Positions 1 to 9,500 are shown, numbered from the stretch's first letter. The stretch is DNA of 64,000 nucleotides from Brevibacillus invocatus (GCF_003710915.1 NZ_RHHR01000028.1:62001-126000), one strand, 5' to 3'. A program made the numbers and translations. Notes: a model not told the origin generated them from the letters alone.

Positions 1-122
1 CCGTGACTGAGATTATTTATTTCAACGGTCAACCTAATGGAGCGCGCGAAACCAATTTGCCACTCGCACAGTCTGTTATTTATTGGGATGCTGAAGTGTA
101 TGAACAGATCGGATTTGAATAA
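1..122 (+). CDS. C-terminal end of an unrecognised protein (partial)
   Basis: An open frame runs in from the window edge and stops with TAA at 120-122, directly before a strong terminator. About 39 residues are visible, ending in WDAEVYEQIGFE. A GTG at position 3 could be a start, but no ribosome binding site can be seen upstream, so a truncated longer gene is more likely. I do not recognise the family. The following hairpin separates it from mqnC. Confidence 0.4.
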   Translation, partial: VTEIIYFNGQPNGARETNLPLAQSVIYWDAEVYEQIGFE

Positions 123-143
123 GAGATTGCGTGGATACATCGC

Positions 144-174
144 ACAACCTTGCCTGTGGCAGGGTTGTTTTTGT
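144..174 (+). terminator. Intrinsic terminator before mqnC
   Basis: ACAACCTTGCC (144-154) pairs with GGCAGGGTTGT (158-168) and is followed by a T run. It closes the partial gene at the left edge. Confidence 0.8.
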
Positions 175-274
175 TTGCAGGTGTTTCCGACTACCCCTCA
201 GCTATAGCCGGGTACCATGAGATATGATATGATGTGCTGTGGACAATGAACGTAGTAATCAAGGAGTGATCCTG

Positions 275-1381
275 ATGATCGACAACATATTGGAACGGGC
301 CCTCGCAGGGGAACGCCTGGGTCTTGAAGATGGATTGGCTTTGTTTGAGAGCGATCAGATCGAAAAAATGGGCCATTATGCCAACCTGATCATGCAAAAA
401 TGGCATCCAGATCCTATCGCTACTTTTGTCATCAGCCGCAACGTCAACTATACCAACGTCTGTGACACGTATTGCCGTTTTTGTGCATTTTATCGTGCGC
501 CAGGCTCAGCTGAAGGTTATGTTCTTCCGAAAGAAACCATTTTCCAAAAAATTCAGGAGACCGTTGATGTAGGCGGTACTGAAATCCTGATGCAAGGCGG
601 TACCAACCCAGATCTGAAGCTGGACTACTACACAGATCTGCTGCGAGACATCAAAAAGCGCTTTCCGCAAATTACCATGCACTCGCTGTCTGTAGCGGAG
701 GTTCTGAAAATCGCGGAAGTCTCCAAGATGACTGTGGAGGATGTGCTCAGAGAGCTGAAAGCAGCGGGTCTCGACTCCTTGCCAGGTGCTGGCGGTGAGA
801 TTTTGGACGACCGCACACGCCGCAAGATTTCCAGATTGAAAGGTTCCTGGACAGAATGGATCGACACGCAAAAAGCAGCGCATCGCGCAGGTCTGCCTGG
901 TACAGCAACAATGGTGATCGGCTTTGGAGAAGAGATGGAGGAGCGCGTCCTTTCCTTGATGCGCATTCGTGATGCACAGGATGAGACAGGCGGTTTCAAA
1001 GCCTTCATCGTCTGGACCTTCCAACCGGACAACACCAACATGAAGGCGGTCAACAACACGCCTGAGGAGTATCTGAAATCGCTGGCGATTGCCCGATTGA
1101 TGCTGGATAATGTAGAGAATCTGCAAGCCTCCTGGGTGACGATGGGACCTGAATATGGCCAACTGTCCTTGTCTTATGGAGCCAATGATTTCGGACAGAC
1201 CATGATGGAAGAAAACGTCGTATCCGCCGCTGCTTGTACCTACAAGGTCAACACCAACCAAATCCTGGACTTGATCCGCGGGGCAGGTAAAATTCCGGCT
1301 CAGCGCAACACGCAATACGACATTTTGCGCGTATTCAAGGATGGGGAAATGGCGGAGAAAGATTTCGTCATGCAGAACTAG
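275..1381 (+). CDS. mqnC: Cyclic dehypoxanthinyl futalosine synthase MqnC
   Basis: This radical SAM enzyme cyclises dehypoxanthinyl futalosine in the futalosine route to menaquinone. The 368-residue protein has the radical SAM cysteines CDTYCRFC (C63, C67, C70), then MQGGTNP and the LPGAGGEIL segment typical of the MqnC/CofH-like group. The ATG at 275 is chosen because AAGGAGTG lies about 7 bases upstream; an earlier in-frame ATG at 239 has no such site. It stands alone between two terminators. The gene implies this organism makes menaquinone by the futalosine pathway rather than the classical Men pathway, although the other mqn genes lie outside the window. MqnE is the main alternative, but the sequence style fits MqnC better. 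Confidence 0.92.
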   Translation: MIDNILERALAGERLGLEDGLALFESDQIEKMGHYANLIMQKWHPDPIATFVISRNVNYTNVCDTYCRFCAFYRAPGSAEGYVLPKETIFQKIQETVDVGGTEILMQGGTNPDLKLDYYTDLLRDIKKRFPQITMHSLSVAEVLKIAEVSKMTVEDVLRELKAAGLDSLPGAGGEILDDRTRRKISRLKGSWTEWIDTQKAAHRAGLPGTATMVIGFGEEMEERVLSLMRIRDAQDETGGFKAFIVWTFQPDNTNMKAVNNTPEEYLKSLAIARLMLDNVENLQASWVTMGPEYGQLSLSYGANDFGQTMMEENVVSAAACTYKVNTNQILDLIRGAGKIPAQRNTQYDILRVFKDGEMAEKDFVMQN

Positions 1382-1403
1382 CAAATTGAGCAGGATTCAT
1401 GAT

Positions 1404-1459
1404 AAAAGCCTTTGCAAAGAACCGGAAGCTCCCGGTATCCTGCAGAGGCTTTTCATTTT
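1404..1459 (+). terminator. Intrinsic terminator after mqnC
   Basis: AAAAGCC...TGCA pairs with TGCAGAGGCTTTT (1441-1453), with an inner ACCGG/CCGGT stem and T-rich sequence after. The remaining bases up to the ytxC start near 1689 hold no gene I can support, so 1460-1680 appears to be leader and promoter sequence only. Confidence 0.7.
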
Positions 1460-1688
1460 TGCTACCCGTTTAGGTGGATCTGGCCATCAGTCACTAGCCG
1501 GGCAAGCTGGAGCACAAAGCTTGAGCTTTTGCGTTCTTCCCAAGCGCAGTGTTTGTATCCCTTCCATAAATTGCATCCCTAATATGGCAGACCATACTGC
1601 AACCTTGAACCTGTTTCCAACCGTTTAAAAGTATATCGCTCCTCACGGGACATATACTGTAACTACAATTGCGGTTGGGGGGATGGTT

Positions 1689-2609
1689 ATGCAGACATTC
1701 CGTGTATGGCTGGAAAATATCCCTGCGATTAGTGACACGTATCGGGATATTGTCAAAGAGATGACCGAACGGGTAAATACTGCACCTGTGCGCATCACAT
1801 ACAAGGAGCAGGAACAGGATGGTCTACATCTGTTCCACTTCCAGAGCTGGTGCGAGCAGGAATACGACGCGCAAACCATCGACTGGGCCAGAGCCTTTGT
1901 CGCATTGACGATGGCGGAGTGGGTCATGCAGATTAAAGAACCGGAAGTCATCGAAGAAATGGCGACAGATCTCTTGCAAGCTGAACAGCTGGAAATGGCT
2001 TGGGATGAGATGCTTCCCTATATCATGCGCCTTTGCCAGGAGTCGGACAAGGATGACGGCAATTGGTTTACCCCGACGACGCGAAAAGCCAAAGTGTATC
2101 GGAAGGCGTTTGACTATCTGGAAACGGAGAGATCGATAAATATGCTCGGATTTGTCCGCTTCCGTCTTCAAGATCACTGGAATGAACTGTTTGAACTGGT
2201 CGAGACGGGAATTGATGAATACCTTGAAGAAAAGCAGTACGAGGAATTCGTAGAACTGCTGCGCTATTTTATTGCCGTACAGGATATCAAGCAGGAAGTG
2301 GTACACATCGTTCCTAGTGTGGACAAACCCTTCCATCTTTATGACGAAAAAGGAAATCGACTATGGATGGATCAACTGGATTCGGTGCTCAACATGGAGG
2401 AACAAAATTGCCGCGATGAGGATTATCTGGTGAGTGCGCTCGTTACACTGGCTCCGCAGCGGATCGTCCTTCATATGGCGTCGGACAAACCTGGGCTGAC
2501 CCAGACCATTCGCAGCATTTTTGATAACCGCCTGAGCACCTGTCACTCGTGTCAGCTTTGTCTGGCGGGGAGACGCGTACTTGACGTGCATAATCCGTCT
2601 AAACTATAA
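1689..2609 (+). CDS. ytxC: YtxC-like sporulation protein
   Basis: A 306-residue soluble protein resembling the YtxC family (putative sporulation proteins). In Bacillus, ytxC also lies just upstream of thrS, so synteny supports the name. It is rich in acidic and aromatic residues and has no signal peptide or membrane span. The C-terminal half contains a HIVPSVDKPFHLYDEKG stretch, and the tail carries CHSCQLC, which might bind a metal. The start at 1689 is preferred over 1683 because the GGGGGG run at about 1676-1681 then has normal spacing. The threonine T-box promoter begins inside its last codons. The molecular role is not known. Confidence 0.75.
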   Translation: MQTFRVWLENIPAISDTYRDIVKEMTERVNTAPVRITYKEQEQDGLHLFHFQSWCEQEYDAQTIDWARAFVALTMAEWVMQIKEPEVIEEMATDLLQAEQLEMAWDEMLPYIMRLCQESDKDDGNWFTPTTRKAKVYRKAFDYLETERSINMLGFVRFRLQDHWNELFELVETGIDEYLEEKQYEEFVELLRYFIAVQDIKQEVVHIVPSVDKPFHLYDEKGNRLWMDQLDSVLNMEEQNCRDEDYLVSALVTLAPQRIVLHMASDKPGLTQTIRSIFDNRLSTCHSCQLCLAGRRVLDVHNPSKL

Positions 2610-2610
2610 T
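2581..2610 (+). promoter_or_regulatory. Sigma-A promoter of the thrS leader
   Basis: TTGACG (2581-2586), an 18-base spacer and TATAAT (2605-2610). The promoter overlaps the last codons and stop of ytxC, so thrS has its own transcript that starts just after ytxC. Confidence 0.75.
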
Positions 2611-2619
2611 AACAACTAT

Positions 2620-2893
2620 AAGTTCACATGAATGCAAATACGATGAGAAGGACATGGACGGTATGCAGGGCGCTCTAGAGAGGCGAGACATTGGCTGGAA
2701 GCTCGCTGCGAACGCGTATTGATCTACCCCCTTCAAGTAGCTGCCGGGAACGAAGCTTGGTCTTCTATTAACGGCAAGCCGGTGAAAAGCCGTTATTGGA
2801 ACGAAGGAGTTTGTTTGCCATATCTCGAACAAGCTCGAAGTAGGGTGGTACCGCGAGTCAACACTCGTCCCTTTTTGGGATGGGTGTTTTTTT
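2620..2893 (+). promoter_or_regulatory. T-box leader of thrS (threonine)
   Basis: T-box leaders sense uncharged tRNA and switch between antiterminator and terminator. The conserved AGGGTGGTACCGCG element is at 2842-2855. It is followed by a terminator made of AACACTCGTCCC and GGGATGGGTGTT with a long T run (about 2859-2893). An ACC codon at 2726-2728, followed by CCCTTCAAG, sits where the specifier is expected and would read threonine. That specifier is my reading of the stem I layout, not a computed fold. Confidence 0.92.
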
Positions 2894-2921
2894 ATTTTCA
2901 ATGAGGAAGGAAGAATGAATC

Positions 2922-4835
2922 GTGGCTCAGATCAATGTTACTTTTCCAGACGGTGCAGTCCGTCAGTATGACGCTGGAATTACAATCGAAGAAATCGCAG
3001 GCTCCATCAGTGCAAGCCTGAAAAAGAAAGCAGTAGCCGGAAAAAAAGACGGCAAAGTAGTAGACCTGTATACCGCTCTGGATGAAGATGCGGCTATCGA
3101 GATCGTCACTCTTGATTCTGCAGACGGACTGGAAGTATATCGTCACAGTACAGCTCACTTGTTGGCTCAAGCTGTCAAACGCATTTACGGCAAAGAAGTG
3201 AAATTCGGTATCGGTCCGGTGATCGAGGATGGTTTTTACTACGATATGGACATCCCGGTTTCCCTCTCTCCAGAAGATCTGAGCAAGATCGAAGCAGAGA
3301 TGGAGAAAATCGTGAAGGAAGACCTGCCGATCCGTCGCAAGGTAGTAAGCCGTGACGAAGCGACTGAAATCTTCCAAGGACTGAATGATCACCTGAAGCT
3401 GGAGCTGATCCGTGATCTGCCGGAAGACTCGACCATTACCCTGTATGAGCAAGGTGAATTCTTCGACCTTTGTCGTGGTCCTCACTTGCCATCCACTGGC
3501 TTTATCAAAGCGTTCAAGCTGATGAGCGTAGCAGGTGCTTACTGGCGCGGAAATTCGGATAACCAGGTACTCCAGCGCGTATATGGAACAGCTTGGCCGA
3601 AAAAAGCAGAGCTGGATGAGTACCTCCATTTCATCGAGGAAGCGAAAAAACGCGACCACCGCAAGCTGGGGAAAGAGCTGGAGCTGTTCATGTTCTCCGA
3701 GGAAGCGCCAGGCATGCCTTTCTACCTGCCAAACGGCTTTACTGTACGCAATGAGCTGGAGCAATTCTCCCGCCGTCTGCAGCAGCTGGCACAATACACA
3801 GAGGTACGCACGCCGTTCATCATGAACCAACGCCTCTGGCAGAATTCCGGTCACTGGGATCACTACCATGAGAACATGTACTTCTCTGAGGTAGATGATA
3901 CGACCTACGCGCTCAAGCCAATGAACTGCCCAGGTCATATGATGATCTATAAAAACACCATGCATTCCTACCGCGATCTGCCAATTCGCTACTCCGAGTT
4001 CGGTCAGGTTCACCGCCACGAGTTTTCTGGTGCATTGAACGGAATGCTGCGGGTTCGCACCTTCTGCCAGGATGACGCCCACGTATTCGTGCGGCCTGAC
4101 CAGATCGAAAGCGAAATCAAAAGCATGATCAAGCTGATCGATTCTATATACAAAGTGTTCGGTTTCGAATACAGCGTAGCCCTCTCCACTCGTCCAGAGG
4201 ATTCGATGGGCTCCGACGAGCTGTGGGAAGCAGCAGAAAGCTCCCTGAAAAAAGTGCTGGAAGATGCCGGCATGCCGTATGAAGTGAAAGAAGGCGACGG
4301 AGCATTCTACGGTCCGAAGATTGACTTCCAGATTACGGATGCGCTCAAACGCCGCCATCAATGCGGTACCATCCAGCTCGACTTCCAGATGCCTGAGAAA
4401 TTCGATCTGTCCTACATTGGCCAGGACAACGAAAAGCATCGCCCAGTCGTTCTGCACCGTGCCATGTACGGATCGATGGAGCGCTTTATCGGTATCCTGA
4501 TCGAGCACTATGCAGGCGCATTCCCAACCTGGCTGACACCGATTCAAGCTCGCATCATGACCATCAACGAAGTTCATGTGTCGTACGCAGAACAAGCGAA
4601 GGAAAAAATGCTGCAAGCTGGTATCCGCGTTGAGCTGGATGCACGCAGCGAAAAAATCGGCTACAAAATCCGTGAAGCACAGGTGCAAAAAATCCCGTAC
4701 AGCTTGGTAATCGGGGAAAAAGAAATGGCGGAAGGCACATTGTCTGTACGCCGTCGCGGTGTAGGTGATGAAGGCGCGATGTCAGTTGAAGCCTTTATCG
4801 AAAAAATCCGTACAGAAATCAACGAAATGAAGTAA
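2922..4835 (+). CDS. thrS: Threonyl-tRNA synthetase
   Basis: ThrRS charges tRNA-Thr in the cytoplasm. The 637 residues match the usual bacterial length. In order: an N-terminal TGS domain (about 1-62, FPDGAVRQYDAGITIEEIA), the editing domain with HSTAHLLAQAV, the class II catalytic core with MNCPGHM carrying the zinc cysteine, motif 2 (RVRTFCQDDAHVF), and the C-terminal anticodon-binding domain. The start is GTG at 2922, with GAGGAAGGAAG upstream. Expression is governed by the T-box leader in front. A terminator shared with the converging regulator gene follows. Confidence 0.97.
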   Translation: MAQINVTFPDGAVRQYDAGITIEEIAGSISASLKKKAVAGKKDGKVVDLYTALDEDAAIEIVTLDSADGLEVYRHSTAHLLAQAVKRIYGKEVKFGIGPVIEDGFYYDMDIPVSLSPEDLSKIEAEMEKIVKEDLPIRRKVVSRDEATEIFQGLNDHLKLELIRDLPEDSTITLYEQGEFFDLCRGPHLPSTGFIKAFKLMSVAGAYWRGNSDNQVLQRVYGTAWPKKAELDEYLHFIEEAKKRDHRKLGKELELFMFSEEAPGMPFYLPNGFTVRNELEQFSRRLQQLAQYTEVRTPFIMNQRLWQNSGHWDHYHENMYFSEVDDTTYALKPMNCPGHMMIYKNTMHSYRDLPIRYSEFGQVHRHEFSGALNGMLRVRTFCQDDAHVFVRPDQIESEIKSMIKLIDSIYKVFGFEYSVALSTRPEDSMGSDELWEAAESSLKKVLEDAGMPYEVKEGDGAFYGPKIDFQITDALKRRHQCGTIQLDFQMPEKFDLSYIGQDNEKHRPVVLHRAMYGSMERFIGILIEHYAGAFPTWLTPIQARIMTINEVHVSYAEQAKEKMLQAGIRVELDARSEKIGYKIREAQVQKIPYSLVIGEKEMAEGTLSVRRRGVGDEGAMSVEAFIEKIRTEINEMK

Positions 4836-4854
4836 ATCTCGACGTATAGAAAAC

Positions 4855-4890
4855 AGGGCTATTCCTTCGTAAGAAGGGATGGCCCTATTT
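4855..4890. terminator. Bidirectional terminator between thrS and the SgrR-like gene
   Basis: AGGGCTATTCC and GGGATGGCCCT form the stem (4855-4886). Flanking A and T tracts let it act for both converging genes. Confidence 0.75.
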
Positions 4891-4893
4891 GTA

Positions 4894-6714
4894 CTAGGTG
4901 CTGCGCAATGCTTGCGGCTGAAACCAAATCTTGTGGAAGTCGATCCAGCCATAGGAGTTGATCGTTACACCACGAACGGATTTATGATAAGAAGCGCTGC
5001 TTTTCTTGCAGACCAGAAACAGGATGGAATGCGTTTCTCTGATGTGTTCTTCCAAATCAGCAAGCTTTCGTTTTTGCTCCCTTTCATTCGGATCGCGCAT
5101 GATGGACTGCACCAGCTCGTTCACGGTTGTCTTCATCTCCTCATCAAAGGCAGGCAGCAAGTAGTTTTCTTGCTGATACGCCTCCAGCAGGCTCTCGTCA
5201 TCCATATTGCTGACAAATCCAAACAATCGAGCGTCATAGGCGGAATGGATCGGGGCGTGAATGGCGTTATCGACTTGAATGACCACATGGATCCCAAACG
5301 ACTGACAGCGTTGCTGGATCCACTCAGCCTCTGGCTGGCATTGGGTGTTTGTCGTCAAGTGAAAGGGCTCTCCTTGGTACCCGCTGGAAGCAAGGAGGGC
5401 ATCGATATCGGGTAAACCGTCTTCCGTCACGGGTTCGGATTCCGAAAGCGGGGTGCGAGAGCCCTTCGCTGGATATGGCAGCATCAGGTTGTCTTGCAAA
5501 TCTTCAATCATTTGTCTGCGATCCAGAATGTGATGAAGAGCTTCCCGGAAACCACGATGGTTCTGCGGCCCGGATTTCCACTGGTTGAAGACGAGCAAAG
5601 TGGAGCACGATTCGACGGTTTCACTTCCGCACCAATCGTCTGCAAGTTCCGCGGAATGGATGGAAGTATCGCCATGTGATGTTCTGACGGAGGTCCAGTC
5701 TGGTTCCTTCAGGCAGCCCTCATCCATTTCTGGCAGGATCAACACTTCGACCCGGTCCAGAAGCGGTCTGCCGCGGAAATGGGAGGAGAAGGCCTCGAGA
5801 ATACAGATCCCGTCATCGCGTTGCACCAAGCGAAAGGACCCTGTTCCAATCGGTTGCTTGGAAAAATCCGTTCCTTCCTTCTGCGCAATTTCTTCAGGAA
5901 CGATACTGGCATAGACCGCACACAAAAAACGCAAAAAGAAATAATTCGGCTTTTGCAAATGAATGCGGACAGTTTTAGGGTCGATGGCTTCTAGTTGCTC
6001 GACATCCTGAAACATCCAGCTGGCTGGATAGCGCTTTGGATTCAATCGAAACCGATTGAGCGAGTATACGACGTCATGAGCCGTCAACTCTCGCTCATGG
6101 TGAAACAAAATCCCTTTTTTCAAGTGAAAGATCCATTCGCGGGCATCCTGACTGACTTCCCAGGAATGAGCCATGCATGGGACGATCGTTTTGCTCGCAT
6201 GATCGTATTCCACAAGTGTGTTGAATATCTGGCTCGTCATGTGACAATCGAAAGCGTAATATACGTTTGCGGGGTCAAGTGTATAGATGGCCCGGTAAAC
6301 AGGCAATCGTAGCGTATCCTGAAGTCGATCAGACACCGTTTTTGTAGAAAAGCCCATTCCTTGGGACAACCATTCCATAAATCGCTTTTTGACCACAGCC
6401 GTGCCAAAACGGCTCATCAAATTCATCGCTTCCCTTACTTCCCCTTGCTCGACTCTGCTTCTGGCCACTTCCTGGAGCAGTTCATCTGCATCCTTTCGCA
6501 TCGTCAAAACGGATGAGTGCCCACGCCCTTTTCCGGCTTGCCAGTCAATCCAATTCAGATCACAGAGCTTGCGGACGATCAGTTTGACGTAGCGCGGCGT
6601 GCAATGCCACACGCCTGACAGCTTCTCGACCGTTACGGGGAGGGGAGTCTGAACAGAAGAAGATTGGTCCCGGAAGAAAAGAGAAAGCTCCAAATAATGC
6701 AGCACAATTTGCAC
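4894..6714 (-). CDS. SgrR-family transcription regulator with solute-binding domain
   Basis: A 606-residue protein built like SgrR. An N-terminal winged-helix DNA-binding part (about 1-110, with TVEKLSGVWHCTPRYVKLIVRKL) precedes a long domain of the family 5 extracellular solute-binding type (about 165-590). The second domain has no signal peptide and presumably senses a cytoplasmic ligand. In enterobacteria SgrR senses sugar-phosphate stress and lies beside the exporter setA; here it is divergent from an MFS gene across about 130 bases. I infer that it regulates that carrier. The ligand cannot be told from sequence. Confidence 0.85.
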   Translation of the reverse strand: MQIVLHYLELSLFFRDQSSSVQTPLPVTVEKLSGVWHCTPRYVKLIVRKLCDLNWIDWQAGKGRGHSSVLTMRKDADELLQEVARSRVEQGEVREAMNLMSRFGTAVVKKRFMEWLSQGMGFSTKTVSDRLQDTLRLPVYRAIYTLDPANVYYAFDCHMTSQIFNTLVEYDHASKTIVPCMAHSWEVSQDAREWIFHLKKGILFHHERELTAHDVVYSLNRFRLNPKRYPASWMFQDVEQLEAIDPKTVRIHLQKPNYFFLRFLCAVYASIVPEEIAQKEGTDFSKQPIGTGSFRLVQRDDGICILEAFSSHFRGRPLLDRVEVLILPEMDEGCLKEPDWTSVRTSHGDTSIHSAELADDWCGSETVESCSTLLVFNQWKSGPQNHRGFREALHHILDRRQMIEDLQDNLMLPYPAKGSRTPLSESEPVTEDGLPDIDALLASSGYQGEPFHLTTNTQCQPEAEWIQQRCQSFGIHVVIQVDNAIHAPIHSAYDARLFGFVSNMDDESLLEAYQQENYLLPAFDEEMKTTVNELVQSIMRDPNEREQKRKLADLEEHIRETHSILFLVCKKSSASYHKSVRGVTINSYGWIDFHKIWFQPQALRST

Positions 6715-6846
6715 GTCAATTCCCCATTTCTTCGTAAAAGGTGAACGGTTTTGGTGGAATCATACACTTTTTGTCCCTTTATGGATAGAGGATAATGAAA
6801 GCATCAAGACCAAACCTGCACATGGGATGTGGAGAGAAAGAAGAGG

Positions 6847-8115
6847 ATGACACAAATGCGAACGGATCGAAAAATAACAGGGAAGCGCGGCTCCTTCCAT
6901 CCGGTTGCCTGGGGAATCATCGTGGGTACCTTTTTATCCCGCACAGGCTTTTTCATGACCATCCCGTTTTTGGGTATTTACTTGGGGAAGGTAAAGGGAA
7001 TAGACCCTGCCACGATCGGCGCCATTTTAGCGGTGAGCCTGCTGGCAGGAACAATCAGCAGCTTTTTCGGGGGGGCACTGTCAGATCGCTTCGGCAGATA
7101 CCCGGTGATGATCGTTTCGATGGGGGTTTGGAGTCTCGTTTTTGCAGGTTTTGCGATAGCGGACGCTACCTGGATGTTCTTCGTGCTCAGTGCTTGCAAC
7201 GGTCTTTGCCGAAGCGTATTCGAACCGACGTCACGTGCATTGCTTGCAGATGTCACACCGGCTGAACGGCGTTCAGACGCTTTTAACGCACGCTACTTCG
7301 CGATTAACATCGGCGGAGCCATAGGACCGCTCGTAGGGCTAAAGCTTGGTGTTGGCGGATCGTCATCGTTTTTGCCGTTTATGGTGAGTGCGAGCATTTT
7401 CGTTTTGTATACCGTGCTATTGATCATTTTCATGCTCATCTTTACGCACGGTATTCCGGAAAAAACGACGAATGTTCCAATGAAGCAAATGGTGCAAATC
7501 GTTTTTACGGATAAAGTATTTCTGTATTTTCTGCTGGGCAATGTTTTCGTGGCAGGGGCCTATTCCCACTTGGATACTACACTGTCCCAATACATTGGTC
7601 ACGACCGGGTGGAGGCGTATTCGTTTCTGTTCGTAGTCAATACCTTGTCTGTGCTGGTGTTCCAGTATCCATTAGGAAAGCTGATGAAGCGTTTTTCTGC
7701 GTTGACATCTTTAAAAGCGGGCTGCCTCTTGTTTGGGATCGGTCTTTTTGGCTTTGGCATCTTTGAGAGCTTATACCTGCTTGCCTTGTCCATGGTGCTG
7801 TTTACAATAGGAGAAATTCTGTGCTTCGTCATTGGCGATGTGCTGATTGGGGAAATTGCTCCCGATCATTTGAGAGGAGCTTATTACGGTGCAGGGGGAT
7901 TTGCATTTATCGGGCAGAGCTTGTGCGCTTGGCTCGGAGGAATCCTGCTCGGTACATTAGGCTTTGGACAAGGACCGCTTATTTTTGGCATCCTCATGCT
8001 GCTCACCTTCATTGCCTTCCCATTCTTCCATCAGGGTCAACGCATGTGGGAGAAGCGACAACAGGCAGAACAGGAGAAGCATGACTCGCTTCCTTCTGTA
8101 ATAGCAGGACAGTAA
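6847..8115 (+). CDS. MFS transporter beside the SgrR-like regulator
   Basis: A major facilitator superfamily carrier of about 422 residues with some 12 hydrophobic spans. The loop 2-3 signature GGALSDRFGRYPVMI near residue 80 is clear. A likely start is ATG 6847 with GGAGAG upstream; ATG 6856 and GTG 6829 are alternatives. It is transcribed away from the SgrR-like gene, which suggests substrate-responsive control. Efflux of a sugar or drug is plausible by analogy with SetA, but the substrate is not visible in the sequence. A strong terminator follows. Confidence 0.85.
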   Translation: MTQMRTDRKITGKRGSFHPVAWGIIVGTFLSRTGFFMTIPFLGIYLGKVKGIDPATIGAILAVSLLAGTISSFFGGALSDRFGRYPVMIVSMGVWSLVFAGFAIADATWMFFVLSACNGLCRSVFEPTSRALLADVTPAERRSDAFNARYFAINIGGAIGPLVGLKLGVGGSSSFLPFMVSASIFVLYTVLLIIFMLIFTHGIPEKTTNVPMKQMVQIVFTDKVFLYFLLGNVFVAGAYSHLDTTLSQYIGHDRVEAYSFLFVVNTLSVLVFQYPLGKLMKRFSALTSLKAGCLLFGIGLFGFGIFESLYLLALSMVLFTIGEILCFVIGDVLIGEIAPDHLRGAYYGAGGFAFIGQSLCAWLGGILLGTLGFGQGPLIFGILMLLTFIAFPFFHQGQRMWEKRQQAEQEKHDSLPSVIAGQ

Positions 8116-8128
8116 AAGGGAAAAGAAT

Positions 8129-8172
8129 AGGCTGATTCCTACGTCTTCGGACGAAAGGATCAGCCTCTTTTT
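8129..8172. terminator. Terminator between MFS gene and moeB
   Basis: AGGCTGATTCCT (8129-8140) pairs with AGGATCAGCCT (8156-8166), followed by CTTTTT. It lies between two converging genes. Confidence 0.85.
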
Positions 8173-8197
8173 CTGTTTGCCTGTCATGAAGTCTCCC

Positions 8198-9235
8198 TCA
8201 ATGCCCTACATATTTCGCGTACAGCGACCTCGCGACTGCTATTTCCGAAGTCCCTTGCACGAGGACACGACCGTCCGCGAAGAAAACCAAGGTGTGATTG
8301 TCGACGTGAAAGCGCAGCAAGAAGCGATTCTGCTCTACGCTTCCGAGCGGGGCGAAGCGCTCGGCAAGCACGCCAAAATCGACAGCGCGGTGGTGAAGGG
8401 GACTGATCTGGATCATGTCTCTGCCGCACAGGGAGACGAATTCCTCTGTTTCTCCTCCCGCTCCATGCAGCTCCAAATAGTCAAACCTTCGCTGTGCGCA
8501 GGCTGGACATGAAGGATTTTTACCCTGAGAAATGTCCATCGCCATCCTGTCGTTGTCCCATAGATCAAACTGCTCCAGAGTGGAGTTGATTGTACTGGGT
8601 GCTTCGATCAATATCTTTAAGGCTTCCGTCGCCTGATAGGAGGCGATAATATGGATGATCGGACCAATCACGCCCACGGTATCGCAGGTTTCACCTCTGC
8701 CGACAGGAGCGTGTGGAAACAGACAGCGAAAGCAAGGGGTGATCCCGGGGCGAATCACTGCGAACATCCCGCGAGAGCTGACAGCACCGCCGTACACCCA
8801 GGGGATCCGGTGCTTGACCGCTACATCGTTGATCAAGTAACGCACCTGAAAATTGTCCGTCCCGTCGAGGATTACATCGGCATCCTGAAGCAGCGTTTCA
8901 GCATTGCCGGCATGCAGGTCCGCAATAATTCCGTTAATGCTGACGCCGGAATTGATCGCTCGCAGCTTGGCCTCAGCAGCAATTGCTTTTGGCAGATGCT
9001 CCTTGGCATCCTGCTCGTCGTAGAGCATTTGACGTTGCAGATTGCTGGCTTCGACAAAATCACGGTCAATAAATCGGACCTGACCCACTCCTGTCCGTAC
9101 CATGTGGTTGGCGAGAACGGTTCCGAGTGCGCCCATCCCGACAATTACCACCTTCTTTTGCTTCAGCTGCTCTTGTCCCTTTGCTCCGATAGGGGAGAAC
9201 AGGATCTGGCGTGAATACCGTGCAGTTGTATCCAT
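8198..9235 (-). CDS. moeB: MoeB/ThiF-family E1-like adenylyltransferase
   Basis: This enzyme adenylates the C-terminal glycine of a small sulfur carrier, probably the MoaD encoded at 15.5 kb. The 345-residue protein has the nucleotide-binding VVIVGMGALGTVLANH near residue 30, the catalytic region DGTDNFQVRYLIND, and two CxxC zinc pairs (CFRC and CPAC). A further C-terminal part of about 90 residues has no clear identity. ThiF is an alternative name from sequence alone, but the pterin and tungstate neighbours favour MoeB. It lies downstream of tupC in the same direction, separated by an unusual 490-base insertion. Confidence 0.88.
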   Translation of the reverse strand: MDTTARYSRQILFSPIGAKGQEQLKQKKVVIVGMGALGTVLANHMVRTGVGQVRFIDRDFVEASNLQRQMLYDEQDAKEHLPKAIAAEAKLRAINSGVSINGIIADLHAGNAETLLQDADVILDGTDNFQVRYLINDVAVKHRIPWVYGGAVSSRGMFAVIRPGITPCFRCLFPHAPVGRGETCDTVGVIGPIIHIIASYQATEALKILIEAPSTINSTLEQFDLWDNDRMAMDISQGKNPSCPACAQRRFDYLELHGAGGETEEFVSLCGRDMIQISPLHHRAVDFGVLAERFAPLGSVEQNRFLLRFHVDNHTLVFFADGRVLVQGTSEIAVARSLYAKYVGH

Positions 9236-9263
9236 CGTCTACTCCTTTCCTCAGGTCAGCAGA
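9228..9263. repeat. Direct repeat copy A (over the moeB start)
   Basis: This segment carries the moeB start codon and ribosome binding site. It recurs with only a few differences at 9701-9735. The two copies bracket the insertion between tupC and moeB. Confidence 0.8.
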
Positions 9264-9274
9264 ATAATCTGGCC

Positions 9275-9500
9275 CTACAACACACCGTTCATTCCACCAA
9301 ATATCCGACCCAAAACATCAAAATAAATCAAGGGTGGCAACGAATATCCATATATTTCACATCCGGACTATCCACAAGTTTTGCTGCTAGACCTAAAATA
9401 ACTCCGGTAATCATTGCATAGACGATAGAAAAGACTTTTTGCTTTGTAGTTGATTTGTTCGCAACTCTCAGTTGACTTAAGTGATTATCTATTTCTATTA
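9275..9500 (-). pseudogene. Remnant of a small membrane protein gene
   Basis: On the minus strand, a ribosome-binding-like GGTGGAGGG is followed by a frame with no ATG, GTG or TTG start. It encodes a single hydrophobic span (IVYAMITGVILGLAAKLVDS) and ends at TGA 9328-9330. A shifted frame continues with FDVLGRIFGGMNGVL up to TAG 9275-9277. The missing start, the frameshift and the short length read as a decayed gene for a membrane protein. I do not recognise the family with certainty. Confidence 0.5.

Noticed and set aside
2898-4688. A 596-codon open frame antisense to thrS
   Set aside because: It mirrors a fully conserved synthetase gene, starts without a ribosome site and shows no family pattern; low stop-codon frequency on that strand explains it.
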